Source: Spirochaetota bacterium (GTDB lineage: Bacteria; Spirochaetota; Brevinematia; Brevinematales; Brevinemataceae). From it: a DNA stretch of 64,000 nt. The notes beneath the pieces are model-generated. The model was not told where the DNA came from and searched no databases. It saw nothing but the letters and a program-made list of their open reading frames with translations. The translations under genes were made by a program, and so were the position numbers. Below are positions 51,590-60,326 of this stretch, piece by piece (the stretch's first letter is position 1; each line of letters opens with the position of its first letter). Where the stretch lies: positions 109,727 to 173,726 of the forward strand of contig JAGUQW010000011.1 of NCBI GenBank assembly GCA_030154445.1. The letters are read 5' to 3'.

Positions 51590-53395
51590 TTATTTTTTGT
51601 AATTAAAATTAGGAATAGATCCCCAACGATCTTTTAAATAATGTGCTGCAAATTTGGGTTTTCTATCTCTGGTAAAGACTCCCTTTTTGTTGCCTTGAGC
51701 ACGCATAACACCTTGTGTTGTTGCAAAATCCGCAAAATTCCAAATTTGTTCGCCAATAAAAGTTGGGAATGTATCAAAGACTTCATGATGCATTTCGAGA
51801 TATTCTTTTTGATATTCTTCTGTAAATGCTACAGAAGTTGTATCATGCATTCCAGCAATAGTATCTGCTCCATATTCAGTAAACATAATAGGTTTGCCAG
51901 GGCAGCGTTTCCCCCAAGCTTCTAGTTCTTTAGTTAATGCAATACGCCCATCTTCGATTTCTCCATTGAAGATATACCAACTATAATATCTATTTAATGC
52001 CAAAACATCGGTAATATCTGCTATTTGACAAACATCTGGAGTACTCATCATATGAGTTACAATAGTAATAGGTCTTTTTTGAGGATCTAAAGTACGAGTA
52101 AGATCATAAAGCTCTTGATGATATTCTTTTGCTCCTACCTCTTCTGTTGCAGATTCGTTAGAGAGACTCCACATCACTACACAAGGATGATTTTTATCTC
52201 TTTTTACAAGTTCTTCCATTGCTTGTCTATGTTGAGGCATTGTTTGTATTTTTTCCCAAGTGTTTACTTTTTCGTGTTTTCCACCCATAAGTGAAAAACC
52301 AAAATTCATATGAACGGCTACTGCTGCACATTCATCAATAACAACAATACCTTCTCTATCTGCTAAACGCATAATTTCTTCGGAATAAGGATAATGAGAA
52401 GTACGGAATGAGTTTGCATTGATCCATTTCATAAGAGAAAAATCTTTAATATACATTGCTTCGTTGAGACCACGCCCATTTATATGAGCGTCTTCATGTT
52501 TACCAAATCCTTTAAAGTAAAAAGGCTTGTTATTAATAAGGAATTTGCCATCTTTGACTTCTATAGTACGAATTCCAAATTCTTCATCATATATATCTGT
52601 TCCAAAATTAACACGCAGAGTATATAAATAAGCATCTCCAGGATTCCATAATTTTGCATTAGGAATAGTAATTGTCCCCTTTGCTCCAGCAGCTTTAGCC
52701 ACTGATTTTTTATTTTTATCTAATACTTCTACAGTTATAGATCCTGATCCTACTGTTTCTATAGAATAATCAATAACTCCGTCTTTGCCTTTAATACTAG
52801 GCACGATAGAAATATCTTGAACAAAATCTCTAGGAGTGGTATAAATACGAACAGATCTATTAAGTCCTGCATAGTTGTAAAAATCAGGCATACCATTATA
52901 AACTCTTTTTTTACCTGATGGAGTATCCATTAAAGTCATTCCACTTGCTGGAAGTGTTGTCCAATCAGTAATATTACAAATAGCAATAGTTAGTCTATTA
53001 CTACCTTTTTGTAAGTATTGGTTAATTTCTGTTTCGAAAGGAATAAAACCACCTATATGTTCCATGATTAATTTTCCATTTAAGTATACTTTGGCTTTGT
53101 GGGTAGCTGCATCAATTCTAAGTAAAATTCTTTCTGAAGTTTCTCTTAAAGAATTAGGAACAGTAATATCTTTTTCATACCACATCCAACCTATATGATC
53201 TCTAAAATCTTTACCTTCATGTAGATCATTAAACGATGCTGGTACAGCGATAGACATAGGTTCTGTTAATGAATTTTCGAACCATTTTTCTGAAAACCCT
53301 TTTCCTTCGTCATTTTGATTTTGATCAAGTTTGAAGTTCCAAATTCCATTTAATGAAATAACTTGACGGCTTTCTGTCATAATAGGATATAGCAT
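51590..53395 (-). CDS. uidA: Beta-glucuronidase (glycoside hydrolase family 2)
   Basis: Splits beta-D-glucuronides to free glucuronate. The 601-residue length equals E. coli UidA. Domains in order: jelly-roll sugar-binding domain, immunoglobulin-like domain, then the TIM barrel. The acid/base Glu is in WSLSNESATEE near residue 415, the nucleophile Glu in MFTEYGADTIAGMH near residue 509, and the glucuronate-recognising Asn-x-Lys in GNKKGVF near residue 571. No signal peptide is present, so it acts in the cytoplasm on imported glucuronides. It lies between an outer-membrane-like gene and the GPH symporter. Confidence 0.96.
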   Translation of the reverse strand: MLYPIMTESRQVISLNGIWNFKLDQNQNDEGKGFSEKWFENSLTEPMSIAVPASFNDLHEGKDFRDHIGWMWYEKDITVPNSLRETSERILLRIDAATHKAKVYLNGKLIMEHIGGFIPFETEINQYLQKGSNRLTIAICNITDWTTLPASGMTLMDTPSGKKRVYNGMPDFYNYAGLNRSVRIYTTPRDFVQDISIVPSIKGKDGVIDYSIETVGSGSITVEVLDKNKKSVAKAAGAKGTITIPNAKLWNPGDAYLYTLRVNFGTDIYDEEFGIRTIEVKDGKFLINNKPFYFKGFGKHEDAHINGRGLNEAMYIKDFSLMKWINANSFRTSHYPYSEEIMRLADREGIVVIDECAAVAVHMNFGFSLMGGKHEKVNTWEKIQTMPQHRQAMEELVKRDKNHPCVVMWSLSNESATEEVGAKEYHQELYDLTRTLDPQKRPITIVTHMMSTPDVCQIADITDVLALNRYYSWYIFNGEIEDGRIALTKELEAWGKRCPGKPIMFTEYGADTIAGMHDTTSVAFTEEYQKEYLEMHHEVFDTFPTFIGEQIWNFADFATTQGVMRAQGNKKGVFTRDRKPKFAAHYLKDRWGSIPNFNYKK

Positions 53396-53448
53396 AGTAT
53401 GCTCCTTATATTATTAATAGTTTAATGATCTAATAATTCACTTTTAAT

Positions 53449-54303
53449 TTAATCTATCCAGGTTATATTGTAATTAATACCTACTTTAAATTCTAAAGCA
53501 AGTCTATGATCTGGAGCTCCAGGGAATCCGTTTTGTTTGCCAAGACCCAGTACAAATACTCTAGGTTCACCAAATACACTCCAATTTTTATTAATATAAA
53601 AATTAAAACGAGGATTAAAACGCATCATCATAGCACTTGCAGGATCGGTGACCATCCCACTAGCATGAAATACTGGAAACCAAAACAAGACTGTTTCCAA
53701 CTGAAGTCCAAACCAAGATACTGGTTTCATAAGATAACGAAAGCGTAGTTGACCGTCAGTCATAATATATTGATTCATTATTTGACTACCATCTTTAGTT
53801 ACATATCCGGTACCATTAACCATAATACCTTGTTCTAAAATTATAGTGATACTATTATCAACAAATCCCCTAGGAGGTGGTACTTTCCATGTTTGAAATA
53901 TAAACATAGAAAGTTTTCCTGTAAGATCTATACCGAAAGATACAGGTCCTAATTGAATGGCTGCACCAATAGTAGCAGATTTTGGTAATTTACCTTCATT
54001 TGGATCTATTGGTACTAAAGATCCAGGTTGAAACTTTGCTAATTGATACTGAAATTGAGCTGTAAAACCAAATCCTAGCCAAGGTACATTTGGAAGCATA
54101 TGTATGTAATTAGCTTTCATATCCAAACATGGCTTTAAACCGGATGATGCTAGATCTGGTGCTAGACTATCACCAAAAGTAGATTCTACATACATATTAA
54201 ACATTCTAAATCCGATTCTTGGTTTTGTTTCGGTAGTTTCTTGTGCATAATTATTATTTATTAATGATATTGAAATAATAAATGTTAAAAATAGTTTTTT
54301 CAT
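53449..54303 (-). CDS. Outer-membrane barrel-like protein of the glucuronide cluster
   Basis: A 284-residue protein with a signal peptide (MKKLFLTFIISISLINNNYA). The mature part shows alternating beta-strand patterns and aromatic girdle residues (MKPVSWFGLQLETVLFWF). Lying between uxaC and uidA, it may be an outer-membrane channel for hexuronides; this is inference from position. GGGGGG precedes the ATG. I do not recognise the family. Confidence 0.65.
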   Translation of the reverse strand: MKKLFLTFIISISLINNNYAQETTETKPRIGFRMFNMYVESTFGDSLAPDLASSGLKPCLDMKANYIHMLPNVPWLGFGFTAQFQYQLAKFQPGSLVPIDPNEGKLPKSATIGAAIQLGPVSFGIDLTGKLSMFIFQTWKVPPPRGFVDNSITIILEQGIMVNGTGYVTKDGSQIMNQYIMTDGQLRFRYLMKPVSWFGLQLETVLFWFPVFHASGMVTDPASAMMMRFNPRFNFYINKNWSVFGEPRVFVLGLGKQNGFPGAPDHRLALEFKVGINYNITWID

Positions 54304-54434
54304 AATTACCCCCCATTGTGTAATTATAAAAAATTATATAAATTTATACGTATATCTATTGAAGCTGTTAAGATGAATTTATTAATTTCTTATTTAATTA
54401 GTGTTTATTAATTTCTTATTGATTTCTTATTGAC

Positions 54435-54532
54435 TTTTTAATTAATGTGTAATTAACTGATTTATGTTCTTATTTAATATTTATTTTTAATTAATATGTG
54501 ATTAACTAATTTGTGTTCTTATTTATTTTCTT
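54435..54532. repeat. Two imperfect 49-bp direct repeats, AT-rich
   Basis: Copy 1 at 54435-54483 and copy 2 at 54484-54532 share TTTTTAATTAAT, ATTAACT and GTTCTTATTTA blocks with few differences. Shorter TTTCTTATT units occur just upstream (54380-54430). They fill most of the 252-bp gap between uxaC and the outer-membrane-like gene. Confidence 0.7.
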
Positions 54533-54555
54533 ATTATTAAATAATAATAAATGTT

Positions 54556-55965
54556 TTATATTTTGAAATAATGATGAGCATTATTATAGCTGATATCTTT
54601 GACGATAGTACCTAAATAATTCAAATCCATAGGTACTTCTCCTTCTTCTGCCCATGATCCTATCATATTACAGAGAATTCTTCTGAAATACTCATGGCGA
54701 GCAAATGATAAAAAACTACGAGAATCAGTGAGCATACCTACAAATTGTGTTAACAATCCCAAACTAGATAAGGCTATTAATTGTTTTTGCATACCATCTT
54801 TTTGATCATTAAACCACCAACCTGATCCTAATTGAATTTTTCCAGGAGTATTACCTTGGAAGTTACCTACCATTGTTCCTAGCATTTCGTTATCTCTTGG
54901 ATTAAGAGAATAAAGAATAGTTTGTGGTAAAGAATCAATCATATTCAAAGAATCTAAGAACGCAGATAATTCAGGAGCATAGTTTTTGTCATTGATAGAA
55001 TCAAATCCACAATCAGCACCTAAAATATTAAACATTTTGGTATTATTATTTCGTAATGCACCTATATGCAGTTGCATTACCCAATGATATTGATTGTATA
55101 GTTGCCCTAATTCTATAAGCAGATAACTTTTGTATTGAACGATTTCTTGGGTACTCAATACTTCATTATTTAATGATTTTTTAAAAATATGAGCAACTTG
55201 ATTTTCTGTAAAATCTCTGGTGAATACGAATTCATCCAAGCCATGATCCGAAATAGTACAACCATGTTTTTTGAAGTAGGAAGCTCTGCCTTTTAGAGCA
55301 GAGACTAATTCGGAGAGAGAAGTGATAGAGAATCCACATACGGAAGATAATTTTTGAATATAATCTTTGAAACTGTTGAGCTCTATTTTTAGAGCTTTAT
55401 CAGGACGCCAAGAGGGAGATACTTTGCATTCAAAATTACTATCAGCGATAGCTTTATGGTATTCAAGAGAATCTATAGGATCGTCTGTGGTTCCAATAAA
55501 TTTAAGATTGAATTTTCTTACCAGATTTTTTGCAGAAAAAGTATCTTGATTGATGATATGATTTGTTTGTTTATAAATTGCATCAGATGTTTCTGGTGTA
55601 AGTAGTTCTTCTATATTGAAATAGCGTAATAATTCTAGATGAGTCCAATGGTAGAGAGGGTTTCCTAGAGTTTGGGGAAGCACTTTTGCCCAAGTATCAA
55701 AACGCTCTTTATCATGATTTGGATCACCTAAATGCCCTGTAATTGCTGTTTCTGAAAAACCGGCAGATCTAATAGCACGCCATTTGTAGTGATCTCCGTC
55801 TAACCACATTTCTGTAATAGAACGATAATGCTTGTCTTCTGCTATTTCTTGAGGAGACAAATGGCAATGATAATCAATGATAGGCATATCTTTGGCATAA
55901 TCGTGATACAAATATTCTGCAGTTTTATTTTTTAATAAAAATTGATCTGTAATGAAAGTTTTCAT
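54556..55965 (-). CDS. uxaC: Glucuronate isomerase (uronate isomerase)
   Basis: Converts glucuronate to fructuronate (and galacturonate to tagaturonate). The 469-residue length is typical. MPIIDYHCHLSPQEIAED near residue 29 has the metal-binding HxH of the amidohydrolase-like barrel; later motifs include LHIGALRNNN, NPRDNEMLGTMVGNFQG and SGWWFNDQKDGM, all characteristic of UxaC. It follows uxuA by 17 bp on the same strand. Confidence 0.96.
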   Translation of the reverse strand: MKTFITDQFLLKNKTAEYLYHDYAKDMPIIDYHCHLSPQEIAEDKHYRSITEMWLDGDHYKWRAIRSAGFSETAITGHLGDPNHDKERFDTWAKVLPQTLGNPLYHWTHLELLRYFNIEELLTPETSDAIYKQTNHIINQDTFSAKNLVRKFNLKFIGTTDDPIDSLEYHKAIADSNFECKVSPSWRPDKALKIELNSFKDYIQKLSSVCGFSITSLSELVSALKGRASYFKKHGCTISDHGLDEFVFTRDFTENQVAHIFKKSLNNEVLSTQEIVQYKSYLLIELGQLYNQYHWVMQLHIGALRNNNTKMFNILGADCGFDSINDKNYAPELSAFLDSLNMIDSLPQTILYSLNPRDNEMLGTMVGNFQGNTPGKIQLGSGWWFNDQKDGMQKQLIALSSLGLLTQFVGMLTDSRSFLSFARHEYFRRILCNMIGSWAEEGEVPMDLNYLGTIVKDISYNNAHHYFKI

Positions 55966-55982
55966 AGGGGTTGTCCTTCACT

Positions 55983-57023
55983 TTATTTTGTAGATTCAAA
56001 AGCATCCCAGATACCTTGTAGGTAGGTAGCCCCCAAAGCTCTATCATAAAGCCCATATCCAGCAAGTCCTGTTTCACCCCAAATCATTCTACCATGATCT
56101 GGTCTTATGGGACCGTCAAATCCTGCATCAAAATATGCTTTAAGAATTTTAGTAAAATCAATATTTCCAACATCATTAGTATGTTTTACTTCTGAGAAAT
56201 CATGATCGCCATCAATACTTACATTACGGGCATGTGCAAAGTGAATGCGTTTTTGACTTGCAAATGTTTTGACCATATCAACACAATCATTCTCAGGAGA
56301 AATTCCTAAAGATCCTGTGCAAAAACAAAGACCGTTTTCGGGAACATCAACAATAGAAAGAACTCTCTCTAAAGCTGCTTTATTAGTTATAATTCTTGGT
56401 AATCCGAAAATTGACCAAGGTGGGTCATCGGGATGAATAGCGAGTTTGATTTTGTTTTCGTGTGCGATAGGGGCGATGGCTTTTAAAAAATATTCTAAGT
56501 TTTTCCAAAGCCCTTCATTATCTACATTTTTATAAGCTTCTAATAATCCACGAAGCTCTTGATTATTATATTTTACCCATGCTGGTAGAGTGAGATCTGG
56601 AGATGTTGGATCCATAGCCATGATATCTTTATGTTTGTAGGTTAGGGCATTAGATCCATCAGGAAACGGAGTGTTGAGTGATGTTCTTGTCCAATCAAAT
56701 ACCGGCATAAAATTATAAGTAATCACTTCTAAACCTGCTTGAGCAAGATTTTTGATAGTAGTGATATAATTATCTATATATTCATCTCTTGAGCCTTGTC
56801 CTAATTTGATATCTTCGTGTACAGGTACACTTTCAATCACTTTGAAATTTAATCCATAAGATTCAATGTTTTTTTTATAAGATATAATTTTTGCCAAATC
56901 CCATGCAGCACCTGTTGCTTCATCATGTAAAGAACTAACAATTCCTTTCATTTTTGGTATTTGCCGAATATAATTTAAATTAATAGGATCATTTGGTCCA
57001 TACCATCTGAATGTCATATACAT
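55983..57023 (-). CDS. uxuA: Mannonate dehydratase
   Basis: Dehydrates D-mannonate to 2-keto-3-deoxygluconate. 346 residues, within the family range. MTFRWYGPNDPINL opens the protein as in other UxuA; metal-site motifs are LAIHPDDPPWSIFGLPRI near residue 195, LCFCTGSLGISPENDCVDM near residue 236, HFAHARNV near 262, and RPDHGRMIWGE near 310. AGGGGG lies 5-7 nt before the first of two close ATGs. Second gene of the uronate operon. Confidence 0.97.
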   Translation of the reverse strand: MYMTFRWYGPNDPINLNYIRQIPKMKGIVSSLHDEATGAAWDLAKIISYKKNIESYGLNFKVIESVPVHEDIKLGQGSRDEYIDNYITTIKNLAQAGLEVITYNFMPVFDWTRTSLNTPFPDGSNALTYKHKDIMAMDPTSPDLTLPAWVKYNNQELRGLLEAYKNVDNEGLWKNLEYFLKAIAPIAHENKIKLAIHPDDPPWSIFGLPRIITNKAALERVLSIVDVPENGLCFCTGSLGISPENDCVDMVKTFASQKRIHFAHARNVSIDGDHDFSEVKHTNDVGNIDFTKILKAYFDAGFDGPIRPDHGRMIWGETGLAGYGLYDRALGATYLQGIWDAFESTK

Positions 57024-57049
57024 AATATCCCCCTTATTTTTGTATATAT

Positions 57050-57907
57050 TTATACGCCTGAGTAAGCAGAATATCCACCATCAATAGGCATATTAATTCC
57101 ACTAATAAATCCACTTGCTTCATCAGAAGCTAAAAATAAAATAGAACCTATAAGATCTTGAGGAACACCGAATTTAGCCATAGGAGTTCCTAAGATAATT
57201 TTGTTTGCTCTTGCAGAGTAAGATCCATCTTCGTTTCTTAACAATTTTTCATTTTGATGGGTTTCAAAAAATCCAGGAGCAATGGCATTTACACGAATCC
57301 CTACAGGAGCTAAATGTGTTGCTAACCATTGTGTGAAGTTACTTACAGCAGCTTTTCCAGCACTATACATAGGAATTTTGGTTAAAGGGATAAAAGCATT
57401 CATAGAAGAAAGATTAATAATATTTCCTTTTTGTGCTTTTACCATTTCTTCTCCAAATACTTGACAAGGTAAAATAGTTCCAAATAAATTAAGATCCATA
57501 ACCCAACGCATATTTTCTAAAGGGAGATCAAAGAAAGTTATATCGCCTTCTTTTTTGTTTGATAAAGTGTCTGGCATACAATTTTCCATAGTTGTTGTTG
57601 CCAAAGGAGAGTTACCACCAGCGCCATTAATAAGAAGATCGATTTTCTCCCATTTTGTCATAATTTCATCTTTTGCTTTGATGATTTCATCTTTGTTAAG
57701 AACATCAAATACTACAGCCATGGCTTCTCCACCAAGATTTTCAATTTCTTTTACAATATTTTGAGCGCTTTCTAATGTTCTATCTGCTACAACTACTTTT
57801 GCACCACATAACGCTAATGCTTTTGCCATTTCACTACATAGGATTCCACCAGCACCTGTTACTATCGCTACCTGATCTTTTAAATCTACTTTAAAAGGAA
57901 TATTCAT
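57050..57907 (-). CDS. Short-chain dehydrogenase, probable fructuronate reductase (mannonate oxidoreductase)
   Basis: A 285-residue SDR enzyme. The NAD(P)-binding loop is VTGAGGILCSEMAKAL near residue 17, the structural motif is NGAGGNSP near residue 94, and the catalytic residues are Ser in NLSSMNA and Tyr/Lys in YSAGK near residue 181. By position directly before uxuA and uxaC it most likely reduces fructuronate to mannonate, replacing the unrelated UxuB. Several SDRs of this role are known from uronate clusters. It is the first gene of the operon, 66 nt after the predicted transcript start. Confidence 0.85.
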   Translation of the reverse strand: MNIPFKVDLKDQVAIVTGAGGILCSEMAKALALCGAKVVVADRTLESAQNIVKEIENLGGEAMAVVFDVLNKDEIIKAKDEIMTKWEKIDLLINGAGGNSPLATTTMENCMPDTLSNKKEGDITFFDLPLENMRWVMDLNLFGTILPCQVFGEEMVKAQKGNIINLSSMNAFIPLTKIPMYSAGKAAVSNFTQWLATHLAPVGIRVNAIAPGFFETHQNEKLLRNEDGSYSARANKIILGTPMAKFGVPQDLIGSILFLASDEASGFISGINMPIDGGYSAYSGV

Positions 57908-57979
57908 ATATTCTCCTTATTTGAATTTTTTTAAGTTGTTTAAAATTATTATCTTTTGACGATCAGTGATATCTTATAT

Positions 57980-58008
57980 ATTATAAAGTTAGCTTTGATT
58001 TTTGTAAA
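57980..58008 (-). promoter_or_regulatory. Strong sigma70 promoter of the uronate operon
   Basis: Minus strand TTTACA (58003-58008), 17-bp spacer, TATAAT (57980-57985). Predicted start near 57973. A small dyad (ATCA-C-TGAT) lies just downstream of the start and could be part of an operator; this is weak. Confidence 0.7.
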
Positions 58009-58194
58009 GTGTAAAATGTAATAGTCATAATATTCATTTAATTCTTTATTTTTAATTGATTTAGATATTAAAGATATAATAATAATATTTTTGTTTTGCA
58101 TAAATAGGTTTTAAGAAATATTATTTATTAAAGATTATATGTATATAATATAAACAAATAGCAGTATTGTTATAATAAAGTATACAGCACAGAT

Positions 58195-58223
58195 ATGACA
58201 TAATTCATCTAAAGCTGTATAAT
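58195..58223 (+). promoter_or_regulatory. Orphan sigma70 promoter, plus strand
   Basis: ATGACA (58195-58200, five of six consensus bases), exactly 17-bp spacer, perfect TATAAT (58218-58223). Predicted start near 58230, with no gene on that strand before the terminator at 58280-58320. Confidence 0.6.
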
Positions 58224-58229
58224 ACATTA

Positions 58230-58320
58230 TAAAGATTTTGAAAGGAAGTTAGAATAGAGTACTGAAACTAGATATAATCAAAAAAAAACTGAATTATTAT
58301 TAATAATTCAGTTTTTTTTT
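58230..58320 (+). ncRNA. Candidate small RNA of about 90 nt
   Basis: Bounded by the orphan promoter at 58195-58223 and the hairpin with nine Ts at 58311-58320. It has an AAAGGAAG motif near 58240, but no start codon gives more than a few codons after it, so a peptide is unlikely. The terminator hairpin would be its 3' end. No RNA family recognised. Confidence 0.4.
58280..58320. terminator. Bidirectional terminator beside tRNA-Val
   Basis: ACTGAATTATTA pairs with TAATAATTCAGT, flanked by an A run on the left and a run of nine or more Ts on the right. On the minus strand it lies directly downstream of the tRNA gene. Confidence 0.9.
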
Positions 58321-58323
58321 GAT

Positions 58324-58398
58324 TGGGCGTTGTAGGAGTCGAACCTACGACCCTCTGCGTGTAAGGCAGATGCTCTAGACCAACTGAGCTAAACGCCC
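58324..58398 (-). tRNA. tRNA-Val (anticodon UAC)
   Basis: A full cloverleaf on the minus strand: acceptor stem GGGCGTT/AACGCCC, D-arm with AGCTCAGTTGG, anticodon stem CTGCC with loop containing TAC, and T-arm GGTTCGACTCC. The discriminator base is A at 58324 and CCA is not encoded. A consensus promoter lies just upstream. Confidence 0.97.
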
Positions 58399-58413
58399 TC
58401 TTTAATGAAATAT

Positions 58414-58442
58414 ATTATAAAATATATATTATATTTTGTCAA
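58414..58442 (-). promoter_or_regulatory. Perfect consensus promoter for tRNA-Val
   Basis: Minus strand TTGACA (58437-58442), 17-bp spacer, TATAAT (58414-58419). Predicted start 58407, nine bases before the mature tRNA. Confidence 0.85.
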
Positions 58443-58473
58443 TAGTATTCTTCATGTTTTTATCATTCTTTTA

Positions 58474-59127
58474 TTAAGATAATAAAGATTGGCACATAGA
58501 TTGTATATTTGCTTCTTTAAAAAATCCACCACCCATTACAAACCAATCTAATCCAGCTTTTTTTAATTCTAATATATTTTTTTGTGAAATACCACCATCA
58601 GCTTGGATAATAATATTATCTCCACATAATTTGCGCGCTTCTTGAATCTTGATAACAGATTCTGGAATAAAGGATTGAAAAGAAAATCCAGGTTCTACAC
58701 TCATAATCAATAAAAGGTCAAATTCACCTAAGAATTCTTTTAGCACGGTGATAGGAGTTGTTGGTTTTATAGATATGCCAGCAAGAATATTTTTGGATCT
58801 TATTTGTTGTAGTATTGATTTAATCAGAATGGGATTACCAGCTTCTAAATGTACTGTTAGTACAGAAGGATTTAAATCCAAATATGTCTCCCAATGTCCT
58901 GGTAAATCAATCATTAAATGAATATCAGCTTTGATATTAGGCGTTGATTGAATTATTTGTTGGATAAATAATGGTCCAAAAGAAATATTAGGCACAAAAT
59001 GATTGTCCATAACATCATAGTGGATCATTTGAATATCATGTTGTTTAATTTTTTCTATTTCAGATTCCATTTTACTAACATCGGCTGCAAAAATAGAAGG
59101 TAAAATTTGTAATGTTCTATTGACCAT
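58474..59127 (-). CDS. rpe: Ribulose-phosphate 3-epimerase
   Basis: Interconverts ribulose 5-phosphate and xylulose 5-phosphate in the pentose phosphate pathway. 217 residues, a TIM barrel. Family motifs: LPSIFAADVSKMESEI at the start, IHYDVMDNHFVPNISFGP near residue 35 with the metal-binding His and catalytic Asp, SVEPGFSFQSFIPES near residue 140, and IQADGGIS with the second catalytic Asp. The start overlaps the end of the PASTA gene by 11 bp, so translation is coupled. Confidence 0.96.
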   Translation of the reverse strand: MVNRTLQILPSIFAADVSKMESEIEKIKQHDIQMIHYDVMDNHFVPNISFGPLFIQQIIQSTPNIKADIHLMIDLPGHWETYLDLNPSVLTVHLEAGNPILIKSILQQIRSKNILAGISIKPTTPITVLKEFLGEFDLLLIMSVEPGFSFQSFIPESVIKIQEARKLCGDNIIIQADGGISQKNILELKKAGLDWFVMGGGFFKEANIQSMCQSLLS

Positions 59128-60298
59128 ATTCTTTACTACCTATAATATCATCATTAGCATATACATAAATTTTAGCTTTTCCATAAGCTTTGAAAACACG
59201 AATAAAGGAAGAACCCTCAGCCCCCATTCTTTCATAAAGAGTACGCGTTCTACCAAGTTCATCTTCTAAAACAGCTTTATAAAATTTAGCTGTTTGTTTT
59301 TCTCCATCAGAGCTATCCTCTAAAGTACCATCCTCATTAGTGATAATAATTTGTTGTTGATAACCCTCTACTTTCGGAATATTAAAATGAAATACATACC
59401 AGTTTAATTTTTCTTTGTCACCTTGATTGTAAGCATAAAGACCTACTTTTAACACAACACTAGTGTTTTTCATTAAAATTTCACCTTCTACAGTACTTTG
59501 CTCTAAGATTATGCCATCGTCTGCTAAAGAATCAACATTAACGGTAACAATAATAGGTGTTATATGATTATTAAATAAAGTGTTAGCTGCAAATTCTAAA
59601 GGTTGTCTTATAAAATTATCCATTTTATATTGATTCTTTAGGATAGCATCGGTAATTGTGATTACTAATACAGTATCTCTTGGTACCGTAGATCCTATAG
59701 GAAGACTCATAGCCACTACTTTGTTTAATTCTTTATCGCCCACTGGAATAACTTGAATACTATAAGGAATACGTTCTTGATTTAAAAGATTAACAGCCGT
59801 TTCTTTGTTTAATTGACATAGTTCAGGAACTACATACAAATCTCCACCTAAACTAATTGTAAGATTCACTTCTCGTCCTTCACGCACGGAAGATCCTGAG
59901 GCAGGATATTGTTTAATAACTTGATATTTTGGATGAGTATCATCGTAGGTAATATCAAATCTTGTTTTTAAGCGATTGGATTGAAGAATAGTGATAGCCT
60001 CGGTAATATCTATTTTCGCAACAGAAGGTACACGAACCGTAGGAATTGATATTCTTACTATAGTAAATGAGATAATAAAAATTATAAAGATAACAACTAA
60101 TACAGATCCTAATGTTAAAAATAAAAATCTAACCAAACGAGGATGTTCAGCAGGATTTTCAGGAATAAAATATTCTGACCATGTTTGAGGATTACTCCAT
60201 TGAATGATGAATTGTTTAGTATTTTTAAAATATATTATGAAGTTAGTTTTTATTTTTGTAAGTATAATTTCTAAATTTTCTTTATTAATTTTCATCAT
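59117..60298 (-). CDS. Membrane-anchored PASTA-domain protein
   Basis: A 393-residue protein. A cytoplasmic N-terminus of about 55 residues is followed by one transmembrane helix (about 56-82) and then PASTA repeats outside (VPSVAKIDITEAITILQSNR; VPELCQLNKETAVNLLNQER; a third, weaker one). PASTA domains bind peptidoglycan or muropeptides in kinases and penicillin-binding proteins, but no kinase or transpeptidase domain is present here. It may sense or bind cell wall. It lies between fmt and rpe. Confidence 0.85.
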   Translation of the reverse strand: MMKINKENLEIILTKIKTNFIIYFKNTKQFIIQWSNPQTWSEYFIPENPAEHPRLVRFLFLTLGSVLVVIFIIFIISFTIVRISIPTVRVPSVAKIDITEAITILQSNRLKTRFDITYDDTHPKYQVIKQYPASGSSVREGREVNLTISLGGDLYVVPELCQLNKETAVNLLNQERIPYSIQVIPVGDKELNKVVAMSLPIGSTVPRDTVLVITITDAILKNQYKMDNFIRQPLEFAANTLFNNHITPIIVTVNVDSLADDGIILEQSTVEGEILMKNTSVVLKVGLYAYNQGDKEKLNWYVFHFNIPKVEGYQQQIIITNEDGTLEDSSDGEKQTAKFYKAVLEDELGRTRTLYERMGAEGSSFIRVFKAYGKAKIYVYANDDIIGSKEYGQ

Positions 60299-60326
60299 AA
60301 ATAAATCCTCTTTGACTACTGTATTT

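Larger units (their letters stand above)
57908..58323. other. 416-bp intergenic region with two promoters and a small-RNA candidate
   Basis: It holds the minus-strand uronate operon promoter (57980-58008), a plus-strand orphan promoter (58195-58223) and a hairpin terminator (58280-58320). The part between 58010 and 58190 is very AT-rich and shows nothing I can name. No open frame with a ribosome site is present. Confidence 0.7.

Noticed and set aside
58240..58262. Small peptide gene after AAAGGAAG in the intergenic region
   Set aside because: Every possible start runs into a stop within a few codons.
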